Below the pieces are notes generated by a model, which was not told the DNA's origin, searched no databases, and saw only the letters and a list, made by a program, of their open reading frames with translations. This document shows positions 1-7,857 of a DNA stretch of 33,247 bases, one piece after another. A program made the translations under genes and the position numbers. Location: NCBI GenBank assembly GCA_026388335.1, contig JAPLJZ010000191.1, positions 1 through 33,247 on the forward strand, given 5' to 3'. This DNA comes from Deltaproteobacteria bacterium. Lineage in GTDB: Bacteria > Desulfobacterota > Syntrophia > Syntrophales > UBA8958. Position 1 is the first letter of the stretch; each line of letters opens with the position of its first letter.

Positions 1-1142
1 ATGGAGATTACCGGCAATCCCGCCTTCTCCCGCTTGACCCGCCGCTGCCCTCGCGCCTTTTCAATTTCCAGGAGATCCTGTTCGAGGAGTTTGATCCGGT
101 CCCGGACGCGGCGCCGGTTGATTTCAAGCTTTGTCTCCCCCGGTCCCCGGGCGCCGATGCCGCCGGTGAGACGGGACATGGCCGTATGTTTCACCGCGAG
201 CCTCGGGAGAAGGTATTTCAACTGGGCCAGTTCGACCTGAATCTTCCCTTCCCGGCTATGGGCTCGCTGGGCGAAGATGTCCAGGATCACCTGGGTCCGG
301 TCGACAATCTTCATCTCCGTGAAATCGGCCAGGGAGCGCACCTGCCCGGGGGTTAGTTCATGATCGAAGATGAGGAGATTTGCCCCCATCTGCAAGGCCC
401 TGATCAGGACATCGGCAAGTTTCCCTTTTCCCAGGACATAGCGGGGATCAAGGGCGTTACGGTACTGGGTGATGGTATCGAAGACCGCGACGCCGCTGGA
501 ACGGGCCAGTTCCTTCAGTTCCGTAAGCGAGAGGTGGGCGTCACCCGTGGGATTGGTCTCTACCCGAATCAAAATACCCCGCTCCGTCGCCTCGACTTTG
601 CGGGTCTTCTGTTTCCGTGTGAATTCCCCTTCCAGGGCGGCAATGAAAGAGGTAAAGTTAAAGTCCAGCTCCGAGGGGCGAATGGCTGGGAGCAAGGTCC
701 AGTATTTCCCGTCCGTATTTTCCGGGACCAGATGGGCGCTGTGAACGACGCCGGGAAGTCCGTCGGGCATGGCTTCCACGGCGGAGATTAAATCAAGACG
801 CAGCAGGGCCAGGTCCGTGAGGTCGTCGTCGGTCAGCTTTTCACCGTGGAGATGGGTATGGATGAGACGGAGGCCCTTGAAGCGAACGGAAGAGGAGCGG
901 AAGCCCTCCAGGTTGGGGATAACGATCCCTTGGTGATCGCCGACGATGACATAGGCCACTTCCCCCCGGCGGCTGAGGAGGAGACCGAGCTGGCGGTTGA
1001 TGTTCCTTGATGCTTCGGTGAGCTGACGGGCCAGATCTTGGGTCAGAATAAGGTCAGGGGCGATGCGGCGCCGGTAGAACTGTTCGATCCGTTTTATCTG
1101 TCCCGCCCCCAGTCCGTTCAGGTTGCCGTGGATTTTCTGAAT
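1..1142 (-). CDS. hflX: GTPase HflX, N-terminal part (3' end off the left edge)
   Basis: Reading the minus strand from 1142 to 3 gives one open frame of about 380 codons. HflX is a ribosome-associated GTPase that splits or rescues ribosomes. Seen here are the N-terminal domain, with [10 protein letters not shown] at the start, YRRRIAPD and [14 protein letters not shown], the middle motif [11 protein letters not shown], and the family hallmark [14 protein letters not shown] followed by an arginine-rich helix. The G domain lies beyond the window. No ATG, GTG or TTG sits at the expected N-terminus. An ATT at 1142 has AAGGGG six bases upstream and gives the normal family start, so it is the chosen start. 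The gene begins 23 bases after the stop of the zinc-ribbon gene and probably shares its promoter. Family identity is firm; the start is inferred. Confidence 0.9.
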   Translation of the reverse strand, partial: MQKIHGNLNGLGAGQIKRIEQFYRRRIAPDLILTQDLARQLTEASRNINRQLGLLLSRRGEVAYVIVGDHQGIVIPNLEGFRSSSVRFKGLRLIHTHLHGEKLTDDDLTDLALLRLDLISAVEAMPDGLPGVVHSAHLVPENTDGKYWTLLPAIRPSELDFNFTSFIAALEGEFTRKQKTRKVEATERGILIRVETNPTGDAHLSLTELKELARSSGVAVFDTITQYRNALDPRYVLGKGKLADVLIRALQMGANLLIFDHELTPGQVRSLADFTEMKIVDRTQVILDIFAQRAHSREGKIQVELAQLKYLLPRLAVKHTAMSRLTGGIGARGPGETKLEINRRRVRDRIKLLEQDLLEIEKARGQRRVKREKAGLPVIS

Positions 1143-1165
1143 TGCCGTCCCCTTATTATTCCTAA

Positions 1166-1369
1166 TTATTTGAATTTGTGGGGATTGATCTTTTTCTCCA
1201 TGGTATCTAGGAAGCTCGACCAGGAGTTCGTCTGGAAAGGCGTCACCAGCTTATGCGGTTTATCGGCCCCGCATTCCGGGCAGGTCAGGGCGTCAGGGGC
1301 CTCCTTCATCTTCAGGAAGGCCTCAAACTTGGATTGGCATTTACTGCATTCAAAATCGTAGAGTGGCAT
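1166..1369 (-). CDS. FmdB-family zinc-ribbon protein
   Basis: A 67-residue protein beginning MPLYDFECSKC, the typical opening of the FmdB/CxxC_CxxC_SSSS putative regulatory family. Two cysteine pairs, C8/C11 and C30/C33, should form one zinc ribbon; the tail is polar and lysine-rich. The molecular role of the family is not well established, although members are annotated as regulators. The ATG follows AAGGAGA at a good distance and a near-consensus promoter lies just upstream. It is the first gene of a probable two-gene operon with hflX. Length and motif match the family, so the family call is firm and the function open. Confidence 0.88.
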   Translation of the reverse strand: MPLYDFECSKCQSKFEAFLKMKEAPDALTCPECGADKPHKLVTPFQTNSWSSFLDTMEKKINPHKFK

Positions 1370-1399
1370 AAATCTCCTTCAAAACTACTTTGGCCGGTA

Positions 1400-1428
1400 A
1401 TTATACACGAAGAATATTTGCGAGGCAA
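1400..1428 (-). promoter_or_regulatory. Sigma-70-type promoter for the zinc-ribbon/hflX operon
   Basis: On the minus strand, TTGCCT (1428-1423) and TATAAT (1405-1400) are separated by exactly 17 bases. The predicted start of transcription is about 25 bases before the ATG at 1369. The match is read by eye; no transcription data are available. Confidence 0.7.
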
Positions 1429-1440
1429 CATGATATTTTC

Positions 1441-1475
1441 AAAGAAAAACCCCGGCGGGATACTGCCCGCCGGGG
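1441..1475 (-). terminator. Rho-independent terminator of the porin gene
   Basis: A perfect 10-bp stem (1450-1459 paired with 1466-1475) has a 6-base loop. On the minus strand it is followed by TTTTTCTTT. It lies about 30 bases past the porin stop codon at 1507 and separates that gene from the zinc-ribbon operon. Confidence 0.9.
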
Positions 1476-1506
1476 CTCTTAGATCTGCTGTGTTACTTGA
1501 ACATGC

Positions 1507-3072
1507 TTAGAAGTTCAAGGTCAGCCTGTGCGAAAGGAGGTAATTGTTGGCAACCACGGCGCTATTATCATAGCCCTTGAAATAGTCGCCTGTCCAGAGG
1601 TAACCGGCACCGATCATGTAGGTGAGGTTGTCATAGATCTTGTAGGAAGCGGTCAAGTCAAGTTCCGAACCGTACTGGGCCGATACGAACTCTCTGACAT
1701 TGGCAGTCGGTGTGTAGTAACCGGCGCTGCCCGTAGTGCCCACGTCGCTCTTCGGTTTCTTGTCGGCAGAGGCGATCGAATAAGCCAACTTGATGTCCAT
1801 CTTGGGCGTGGGTACGAACCCGACATAAAGCTGATAGAACCAGACGTTATCCATGAACTGGTTGACCGCATAGCTCGTTCCGGATCTGGGGTTTACGGCG
1901 GAGCCGACGTTTCCGTACATGGCGCCCATACAGTCGTGGTAGTCGGCGTTCCAGAGGATCAGGGCGCGGTTGAAGCCGTAGTTTGCCGTGAGCATCGCGC
2001 CGAGGCCGCCGGTCATCTTGTCGCTGTTCTGGTTGTCGTCGCCGCTCATGTAGACGAACTGTGCACCGACATAGGCGGGTTTGAGATTATACTTGGCGTG
2101 AAGGAACAGGTTCATGGAGATGATGCCGACATCCTGACCCGTTTTGGGGTTTTGGGCGTCAGCGACTTTAGAGTTTGTTAGCTGGCCATTGTTCTCATAA
2201 GATCGGGTATTGCCAAATCCATAAGCAGCTTCGCCTTCGATAAAGAAGTTGCCGAAGGTCAGTTTTGCGTACGGGAAAAGGCCGCTGATCTGGGTCAGAT
2301 AACCGTTAGTGAACTGGGTCTTGAACTGGGAGCTACGAACGTACTGGTAGAGAAGACCCGCCTCACCGGCGCCGAGCTTGTAGGTAAAGCCGAGGTCGTA
2401 AACATCCTTGTCGGCGTCGTTGCCCTCGCCGATGTTACCGGAACCACCATTAGCACTAACAGTCCTGGAAGCGCCATCTTTTCCACCGGCAATCCCCAGG
2501 TATTCAGCCCGCTTTTCAACCGCGGCGACTGCCATCCAGGGACCCTGAGTAAAGTAGTAACGGATGCCACCGGCGGAAAGGGGGGTGTTCAGGAAGTCGG
2601 TACCCCACATGAGGAACTGCATGTAACCGACCTGGAATTTACCGAAAGGAACGTTGAAATCCAGATAGGCCCGTTCAAATTCGAGGTTTTCCTGGATCTT
2701 TGTACCCGCTGCGGCGGTACCGTTCTGCCCATTCACACGGCTCTGGGTCTCACCAACAGCGCCGGCCCAGGACTGATCGCCCCACCTTTTCTCCAAGGCG
2801 TCAAAACGGGTGACGAGTTTCAGGCCTTCGACAACCTGAAATTCCGTCGTCAGGCGGAACTGCTGGGAATAGAAGGCATTGGCGCTGCGCTTGTTATTGT
2901 TGAGCCAGGAAGCGGCGCCTGGCGTTTCAGACCTGTCCAACCCCGAGGGGTTATCCACGTACCAGCCCTGCGCATAGTACGAACCGCTGAACTTTACATC
3001 TACTGCCGCGGCGGGCATGGCGAAGGCCATGAGCAGACCGAGGGACAGTAAAATTACCCAAAATTTCTTCAT
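1507..3072 (-). CDS. Porin-like outer-membrane beta-barrel protein
   Basis: A 521-residue protein with a clear Sec signal peptide (MKK, a hydrophobic stretch, then AMPAAA with cleavage near residue 23). The mature part has alternating aromatic/polar beta strands and glycine- and asparagine-rich loops. The last residues, LTLNF, end in the C-terminal phenylalanine typical of BAM-assembled barrels. It probably forms a general or substrate-specific outer-membrane channel; no substrate can be read from the sequence. The ATG has a very strong AGGAGGAG site. The gene is single, with its own terminator and a long, structured leader carrying a 9-codon ORF and an operator-like palindrome, so it looks strongly expressed and regulated. 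The barrel call is confident; the family is not resolved. Confidence 0.8.
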   Translation of the reverse strand: MKKFWVILLSLGLLMAFAMPAAAVDVKFSGSYYAQGWYVDNPSGLDRSETPGAASWLNNNKRSANAFYSQQFRLTTEFQVVEGLKLVTRFDALEKRWGDQSWAGAVGETQSRVNGQNGTAAAGTKIQENLEFERAYLDFNVPFGKFQVGYMQFLMWGTDFLNTPLSAGGIRYYFTQGPWMAVAAVEKRAEYLGIAGGKDGASRTVSANGGSGNIGEGNDADKDVYDLGFTYKLGAGEAGLLYQYVRSSQFKTQFTNGYLTQISGLFPYAKLTFGNFFIEGEAAYGFGNTRSYENNGQLTNSKVADAQNPKTGQDVGIISMNLFLHAKYNLKPAYVGAQFVYMSGDDNQNSDKMTGGLGAMLTANYGFNRALILWNADYHDCMGAMYGNVGSAVNPRSGTSYAVNQFMDNVWFYQLYVGFVPTPKMDIKLAYSIASADKKPKSDVGTTGSAGYYTPTANVREFVSAQYGSELDLTASYKIYDNLTYMIGAGYLWTGDYFKGYDNSAVVANNYLLSHRLTLNF

Positions 3073-3081
3073 TTTCTCCTC

Positions 3082-3111
3082 CTAAGAGAGTTGATTTTGT
3101 TGAAGCCTCAT
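3082..3111 (-). CDS. Nine-codon leader ORF ahead of the porin gene
   Basis: ATG at 3111 encodes MRLQQNQLS and stops at TAG (3084-3082). It is preceded by GGAGGAG at ideal spacing. Its stop codon overlaps the ribosome-binding site of the porin gene (TAGGAGGAG). The 13-base block covering the ribosome site and ATG is repeated exactly at 3070-3082 and 3109-3121, so the leader ORF may come from a local duplication. Whether it is translated, or couples translation to the porin, is inference. Confidence 0.5.
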   Translation of the reverse strand: MRLQQNQLS

Positions 3112-3121
3112 TTTCTCCTCC

Positions 3122-3150
3122 GGGAACGGGCATTCCCAAAGGAGGTTCCC
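3122..3150 (-). other. Possible leader hairpin before the porin leader ORF
   Basis: GGGAAC at 3122-3127 can pair with GTTCCC at 3145-3150, leaving a 17-base loop that contains another small inverted repeat (GGG/CCC around 3128-3137). In the minus-strand mRNA the hairpin ends immediately before the GGAGGAG of the leader ORF. The stem is only 6 bp. Confidence 0.35.
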
Positions 3151-3222
3151 TTGCCGCTAACTACTTGATTTCAATCTAATTTGACTTGCCGGGCCTCCCT
3201 CCTCTCCTTTTCAGTTTTCGGG

Positions 3223-3251
3223 ACCCTAACATCCCCAACCGGGGATGTCAA
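3223..3251 (-). promoter_or_regulatory. Porin promoter with embedded operator palindrome
   Basis: On the minus strand, a perfect -35 TTGACA (3251-3246) is followed after 17 bases by TAGGGT (3228-3223), a weak -10. The 20-base inverted repeat ACATCCCCAACCGGGGATGT (3229-3248, two perfect 8-bp arms) fills the spacer and enters the -35. That is the usual place for a repressor operator or, with a weak -10, a MerR-type activator site. The leader would be about 145 bases long. Confidence 0.6.
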
Positions 3252-3259
3252 GACATTTT

Positions 3260-3303
3260 CGACAAAAATTGCCGCTCCTGATGAAAATTCGACAAATTTG
3301 TCG
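3260..3303. promoter_or_regulatory. Pair of phased CGACAAA sites, one within a perfect palindrome
   Basis: CGACAAA occurs at 3260 and again at 3290, exactly 30 bases apart (about three helical turns). The second copy is half of the 14-base perfect palindrome CGACAAATTTGTCG (3290-3303). The pair lies just upstream of the porin -35 and could bind a dimeric regulator of the porin or of acs. No regulator can be named. Confidence 0.4.
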
Positions 3304-3360
3304 ATGAGATTTTGTTAAAGCAATTTGTATGCCCCATGAAGTCTCGTAAAATCCTTTAAT

Positions 3361-3451
3361 GTCGTCGTTCCCACGCCGGCGATAATCCTTATGTGGCGTG
3401 CCGCCGGTATCGACACACTTTACGTCGTCATTACCCCACGGGCGGGAATCC
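3361..3451. repeat. Two degenerate copies of a 28-base intergenic repeat
   Basis: The stretches 3361-3388 and 3424-3451 align without gaps. Both start GTCGTC and end AATCC, with a GC-rich middle containing GGCG. They resemble the widespread short palindromic intergenic repeats of the type GTCATTCCCGC...GCGGGAATCC. Both copies are decayed, and no transposase is nearby. Confidence 0.5.
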
Positions 3452-3832
3452 ATACTATCCCTGTTGAGACATCCATGTGCGTCGATATCAACACACATCA
3501 AAAAAACAGTTGCCATTTTGACACAATATGCAAGGCCCGGCTCTGGGGTGGCGAAACAGCCAAAATGTCAAAATATCTCTTGACATGAGAGACATCTTGA
3601 TATACTGCAAGTCGCGTCAAGTCGGGACCTCATGGTCACCTCGACGTTTACCTTGTCAACACCGTAAAGTAGGGATCTTGCCCCGTCGGACAGGCCAATT
3701 GGTAGTCGCTGTTTTTTATGAATCGGACGCCTCGTGAATATGGTTGTCCGGGGAGCGGCCAGTTATGACCGGGGCGCCCGAAAGAGTATCCTGACAAGAT
3801 CATCCAAATAATTAGGGAGGTAATAAAACAGT
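3452..3832. other. Intergenic region upstream of acs
   Basis: Nothing protein-coding is convincing here: the short open frames have no ribosome site or recognisable sequence. The region holds a candidate promoter near 3580-3606 and ends with a good ribosome-binding site (AGGGAGG) before acs. The 3607-3800 stretch probably forms the acs mRNA leader. No riboswitch class was recognised. Confidence 0.4.
3566..3606 (+). promoter_or_regulatory. Candidate acs promoter overlapping an inverted repeat
   Basis: TTGACA (3580-3585) and TATACT (3601-3606) are separated by 15 bases, shorter than ideal. TGTCAA at 3566-3571 forms an inverted repeat with the TTGACA hexamer, which would suit a regulator binding over the -35. 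The transcript leader would be about 220 bases. The short spacer keeps confidence modest. Confidence 0.35.
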
Positions 3833-5803
3833 ATGGCAGAAGAGAAGGTTCAGTTAAAAGAGGTATATCCGGTACCGGAGAAGATCAAGAAAATGGCCTT
3901 TATCAGCGGCAGGGAAGCCTACGACAAGCTCTGGAAGCGATCCATAGAAGACCCGAACGGCTTCTGGTCAGAGATCGGCAAGGAGTATGTGGAATGGTTC
4001 AAGCCCTTCGACAAGGTTATGGACTACAACTTCGATATCAAGAAGGGCGAAATCTATGTAAAGTTCTTCGAGGGCGGGAAACTGAACGTTTCTTACAACT
4101 GCCTCGACAAGAACCTCAAGACCCGGGCCAATAAAGTCGCCATCCAGTGGGAAGGCAACGAACCCGGTGAACAAAGGGCTCTGACCTATCAGCAGATGTA
4201 TGAGGAAGTCTGCAAATTCGCCAATGTCCTCAAGGGACTGGGAGTCAAGAAGGGCGACCGTGTCTGCCTGTACCTCCCCATGATTCCCGAGCTCGCCATC
4301 AGCATGCTGGCCTGTACCCGCATCGGCGCCATCCACAGCATCGTCTTTGGTGGATTTAGCTCCGACTCCCTGAGAGACAGACTTCAGGACTCGACGAGCA
4401 AGGTGCTGGTCACCTGCGACGGGACCTTCCGGGGGGCCAAGGCCATTCCCCAGAAGGATGGCGCCGACGCCGCCGTCGCCGATAGCCCCTCCGTAGAGAA
4501 GATCGTCGTGGTGAAGCGCGTGGGTGACAAGATCAAGTGCAACATGACTGCCGGCCGCGACGTCTGGTGGGATGAGGCAATGGCTAAGGCATCGGCCGAT
4601 TGTCCCCCCGAATGGATGGATGCGGAAGATCCCCTCTTCATCCTTTACACCTCCGGTTCGACGGGTAAGCCCAAGGGCGTCATCCACACCACCGGCGGTT
4701 ATCTCACCTTCGTGGCCTACACCCACAAGATGATCTTCGATTACCATGAGGAAGACGTCTACTGGTGCACCGCCGACATCGGCTGGGTCACGGGACATTC
4801 CTACATCGTCTATGGTCCGCTGTGCAACGGCGCCACCTCCGTCATGTTCGAAGGCGTTCCCAACTATCCTGATATGAGCCGCTTCTGGAAGATCGTGGAA
4901 AAGTATAAGGTCAATATCTTCTATACGGCCCCCACGGCCATCCGCGCCATCGCCAAGGAAGGCGATGCATGGACCAAGAAGGCCGACATCTCTTCGCTGC
5001 GAATCCTCGGCACCGTCGGCGAACCCATCAACCCCGAAGCCTGGAAATGGTACTACAACGTCATCGGCCGCGGCGAATGCCCCATCGTCGATACGTGGTG
5101 GCAGACCGAGACGGGCGGCATTCTGATTACGCCGCTCCCCGGGGCCATTGACATCAAACCCGGCATGGCCACCCTGCCCTTCATGGGCGTCTGGCCGGTC
5201 CTCGTGGACGACGAAGGCAAGGAGTTCACGGAAACGGTAGCCTCCGGGGCCCTGTGCATCAAGGTTCCCTGGCCCGGCATCATGCGGGGCGTCTATGGCG
5301 ATCCCAAGCGCTTCCAGGAGACCTACTTCGAGCAGTTCCCCGGTTACTATGTCACCGGCGACGGCTGCCGGAGAGACAAAGACGGTTACTATCAGATTAC
5401 CGGTCGTATCGACGACGTCATCAACGTCTCCGGTCACAGGATGGGTACGGCGGAAGTCGAAAGCGCCTTGGTCGCCCATGCGAAGGTTGCCGAGGCGGCG
5501 GTAGTCGGTTATCCCCACGAGGTGAAGGGGCAGTCCATTTACGCCTATGTCACCCTGAAGAGCGGCATCGCGAAGAGCGACGAGCTGAAGAAGGAACTGG
5601 TCGCCCATGTCCGGACCCTGATCGGACCCATCGCCACCCCGGAGAAAATCCAGTGGGCCGACGGTCTGCCCAAGACCCGGAGCGGTAAGATCATGCGCCG
5701 GATCCTCAAGAAAGTGGCCGCCGGCGACGTTAGCGACCTCGGCGACACCTCGACCCTGGCCGATCCGTCCGTTGTTGACGACATCGTGAAGAACAGGCAG
5801 TAA
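3833..5803 (+). CDS. acs: Acetyl-CoA synthetase (AMP-forming)
   Basis: A 656-residue cytoplasmic enzyme, the normal length for Acs. It interconverts acetate, ATP and CoA with acetyl-CoA, AMP and pyrophosphate. Seen are the N-terminal Acs extension ([16 protein letters not shown]), the ATP loop [11 protein letters not shown] near residue 271, the WWQTETGG acetate-pocket motif, [15 protein letters not shown], the hinge [13 protein letters not shown], and the C-terminal TRSGKIMRR with catalytic K619. The ATG follows AGGGAGG. It sits just upstream of etfBA and a membrane ETF oxidoreductase. In syntrophs such as Syntrophus aciditrophicus, AMP-forming Acs is known to run backwards to make ATP from acetyl-CoA; the neighbourhood fits that role, but direction cannot be read from the sequence. 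Confidence 0.97.
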   Translation: MAEEKVQLKEVYPVPEKIKKMAFISGREAYDKLWKRSIEDPNGFWSEIGKEYVEWFKPFDKVMDYNFDIKKGEIYVKFFEGGKLNVSYNCLDKNLKTRANKVAIQWEGNEPGEQRALTYQQMYEEVCKFANVLKGLGVKKGDRVCLYLPMIPELAISMLACTRIGAIHSIVFGGFSSDSLRDRLQDSTSKVLVTCDGTFRGAKAIPQKDGADAAVADSPSVEKIVVVKRVGDKIKCNMTAGRDVWWDEAMAKASADCPPEWMDAEDPLFILYTSGSTGKPKGVIHTTGGYLTFVAYTHKMIFDYHEEDVYWCTADIGWVTGHSYIVYGPLCNGATSVMFEGVPNYPDMSRFWKIVEKYKVNIFYTAPTAIRAIAKEGDAWTKKADISSLRILGTVGEPINPEAWKWYYNVIGRGECPIVDTWWQTETGGILITPLPGAIDIKPGMATLPFMGVWPVLVDDEGKEFTETVASGALCIKVPWPGIMRGVYGDPKRFQETYFEQFPGYYVTGDGCRRDKDGYYQITGRIDDVINVSGHRMGTAEVESALVAHAKVAEAAVVGYPHEVKGQSIYAYVTLKSGIAKSDELKKELVAHVRTLIGPIATPEKIQWADGLPKTRSGKIMRRILKKVAAGDVSDLGDTSTLADPSVVDDIVKNRQ

Positions 5804-5812
5804 GAATTTTTT

Positions 5813-5853
5813 GTTTCCCTGTCCTTGTCCTTTGCGGATGAGGGCAGGGAAAC
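5813..5853 (+). other. Hairpin between acs and etfB without a U tract
   Basis: GTTTCCCTGTCC (5813-5824) pairs with GGGCAGGGAAAC (5842-5853) through 11 Watson-Crick pairs and one G-U, with a 17-base loop. No run of T follows, so it is not a standard terminator. It may act as a processing or stability element that sets acs and etf transcript levels apart. Confidence 0.45.
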
Positions 5854-5869
5854 TCGGTTATCGCGATAG

Positions 5870-5921
5870 TTTACATAAATCAGACATCAATTATCTGAAG
5901 GACGTACCGGTTCCGAACCGG
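5870..5921 (+). promoter_or_regulatory. Weak candidate promoter and palindrome before etfB
   Basis: TTTACA (5870-5875) and TATCTG (5892-5897) with a 16-base spacer form a weak promoter candidate. Just after it lies CCGGTTC-C-GAACCGG (5907-5921), two perfect 7-bp arms, near the predicted start of transcription. This is an operator-like arrangement; no regulator is identified. Confidence 0.3.
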
Positions 5922-5946
5922 GCGTTGGTTCAGGAAGGAGGACAAT

Positions 5947-6720
5947 GTGAATATTGTTGCATGTGTGAAGCAGGTTCCGGATACGGAAGCCCAGATCAAA
6001 GTAAAAGGTGACGGTTCTGGGATCGAAGAGGGCGGCATCAAATGGGTCATGAACCCCTATGACGAATACGGCGTCGAAGAAGCCCTGAAACTCAAAGAGA
6101 AATTTGGCGGCGAGGTGACCATCGTTACCGCAGGCCCGGCCCGGACGATGGAAACCATCCGCACTGCCTTGGCCATGGGGGCCGATAAGGGCATCCAAAT
6201 CGACGATCCCGCCCTTTACAACGCCGACGCCTATGCTACGGCCGAAGCGCTGGCCGCCGCGATCAAGGGTGTTCCCTATGACATCATCTTCTGCGGCCAG
6301 CGCGCCATTGACGATGACTCCGCTCAGGTCGGTCCCATCCTCGCAGAACTCCTTGGCATTCCCCAAGTGACCTTTGCGACAAAACTCGAGATTGACGGGA
6401 CTGCCGTCAAGGCAACCCGGCCCATCGAAGGGGCCGCAATGGTCATCGCGACGTCCCTGCCCTGTGTGATTACGGCCACCAAGGGATTGAACGAGCCACG
6501 CTATGCATCCCTGCCCGGCATCATGAAGGCGAAAAAGAAGCCCGTTGATATCAAGAAAGCCGCCGACCTCGGCGTGACCGGCGCCTCGAAGTCCAAGGTT
6601 GCCAAGTTCACACCGCCCCCCGCGCGACCCCCTGGAAAGATCCTCTGCGCGGACGATACGCCCGAAGGAAAGGCTGCCGAGTTGGCGAAGCTGCTCAGGG
6701 AAGAGGCGAAGGTTATCTAA
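5947..6720 (+). CDS. etfB: Electron transfer flavoprotein beta subunit
   Basis: A 257-residue protein with the EtfB opening NIVACVKQVPDTEAQIK, the central GQRAIDDDSAQVGPILAELLG and the LPGIMKAKKKPVD segment that docks on partner proteins. With EtfA it makes a cytoplasmic FAD/AMP heterodimer that accepts electrons from acyl-CoA dehydrogenases. The start is GTG at 5947, after AGGAAGGAGG; an ATG two bases earlier is out of frame. etfA follows after 29 bases, so the two form an operon. The adjacent membrane Fe-S oxidoreductase indicates electron delivery to the quinone pool. Whether this ETF could bifurcate was not resolved. Confidence 0.96.
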   Translation: MNIVACVKQVPDTEAQIKVKGDGSGIEEGGIKWVMNPYDEYGVEEALKLKEKFGGEVTIVTAGPARTMETIRTALAMGADKGIQIDDPALYNADAYATAEALAAAIKGVPYDIIFCGQRAIDDDSAQVGPILAELLGIPQVTFATKLEIDGTAVKATRPIEGAAMVIATSLPCVITATKGLNEPRYASLPGIMKAKKKPVDIKKAADLGVTGASKSKVAKFTPPPARPPGKILCADDTPEGKAAELAKLLREEAKVI

Positions 6721-6749
6721 ATTATCAATGATCATGGAGGAATAAGAAG

Positions 6750-7727
6750 ATGGCAAAAGGTGTATGGATAGTAGCAGAACAGAGAGACGGCGCCCTGAGA
6801 AAGGTCAGCTTCGAGCTCGCCAGCACGGCCAGGAAACTGGCGGATCAGCTTGGCGAAGAGGTCGGCGCCGTTCTGTGCGGTTCCGGTGTTGAGGCCATGG
6901 CCGCTGAGCTTGCAAAATATGGTGTGGATAAAGTTTATGTGGCGGACAATGCCGCCCTGGAACCCTATACGACCGACGCTTATGCGATGGCCGTAGCGAA
7001 GATCGTGAAAGAAAATGATCCTTCCATCCTGCTCCTTGGCGCTTCCGCCCAGGGCAAGGATCTCTCCGCCAGCCTCGTGGGTAAATTGGCAACAGGCATG
7101 GCTACGGATTGTACGGATGTCAAGATTGCCGACGGCAAACTTTGCGCTGTCCGTCCGATGTACGCCGGCAAGTGCTTCGGCGAAATCGTAATCGATACAT
7201 TCCCCCAGATGGCTTCCCTGCGACCCAATGTCTTTACGATCGTAGAGTGCGCCAAAGCGGGCGAAGTCGTCAAGTTTGACGCGGGTCTGGATGCGGCAGC
7301 TTTGAAAACCAAGGTAGCCGAAATTATCAAAGAGGCTGCCGGCAAGATCGATGTGGCGGAGGCCAATATTATTGTCTCCGGCGGCCGCGGTATGAAGGGT
7401 CCCGAGAATTATGCCCTGCTGGAAGAGTTGGCGGGTCTTCTCGGCGCCGCCGTTGGCGCCTCCCGAGCGGCAGTTGACGCCGGCTGGCGTCCCCAGTCCG
7501 ATCAGGTGGGCCAGACGGGCAAGGTCGTTTCCCCGAACCTCTACATCGCCTGCGGTATTTCCGGCGCCATCCAGCATCTGGCCGGGATGAGCTCCTCGAA
7601 GTACATCGTGGCGATCAACAAGGATGCCGAGGCCCCGATCTTTGCGAGAGCCGATTACGGTATCGTGGACGACCTCTTCAAGGTCGTTCCCGCGCTGACC
7701 CAGGAAGTCAAGAAGCTTTTGGCTTAA
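6750..7727 (+). CDS. etfA: Electron transfer flavoprotein alpha subunit
   Basis: A 325-residue protein of standard EtfA length. The N-terminal half resembles EtfB; the C-terminal FAD domain carries [23 protein letters not shown], the [20 protein letters not shown] region and the FAD-binding [10 protein letters not shown], then [20 protein letters not shown]. It binds the redox-active FAD of the EtfAB dimer. The ATG has GGAGGAAT upstream. A strong terminator follows, so etfBA can be transcribed separately from the oxidoreductase gene 130 bases further on. Confidence 0.96.
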   Translation: MAKGVWIVAEQRDGALRKVSFELASTARKLADQLGEEVGAVLCGSGVEAMAAELAKYGVDKVYVADNAALEPYTTDAYAMAVAKIVKENDPSILLLGASAQGKDLSASLVGKLATGMATDCTDVKIADGKLCAVRPMYAGKCFGEIVIDTFPQMASLRPNVFTIVECAKAGEVVKFDAGLDAAALKTKVAEIIKEAAGKIDVAEANIIVSGGRGMKGPENYALLEELAGLLGAAVGASRAAVDAGWRPQSDQVGQTGKVVSPNLYIACGISGAIQHLAGMSSSKYIVAINKDAEAPIFARADYGIVDDLFKVVPALTQEVKKLLA

Positions 7728-7734
7728 ACACCAG

Positions 7735-7770
7735 AACCGGGAGCGGCCTCCAAGCCGTTCCCGGTTTTTT
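7735..7770 (+). terminator. Rho-independent terminator after etfA
   Basis: AACCGGGAGCGGC (7735-7747) pairs with GCCGTTCCCGGTT (7754-7766), 13 positions with one G-U, over a CTCCAA loop and followed by TTTT. It starts seven bases after the etfA stop codon. Confidence 0.88.
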
Positions 7771-7857
7771 CGTTGTACAACATATGTCGCGAGACGTGGG
7801 AAGATCAGTCGGCGGTACTGCTGGTGAGCTTCCCCGGTCACGAGTCAGGGAGGATGT

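Noticed and set aside
360-791. Plus-strand open frame in the hflX region
   Set aside because: It is codon-aligned antisense of hflX, which carries clear HflX motifs on the minus strand.
3391-3737. Short plus-strand open frames before acs
   Set aside because: They overlap degenerate repeats, lack ribosome sites and show no protein-like composition.
3968-5608. Long minus-strand open frame (over 500 codons) opposite acs
   Set aside because: It lies fully within acs, whose motifs are unmistakable; the antisense frame has no recognisable domain and is a by-product of GC-rich codon usage.
6732-7841. Minus-strand open frame covering etfA
   Set aside because: It is the antisense of etfA and even spans its terminator; no domain features.
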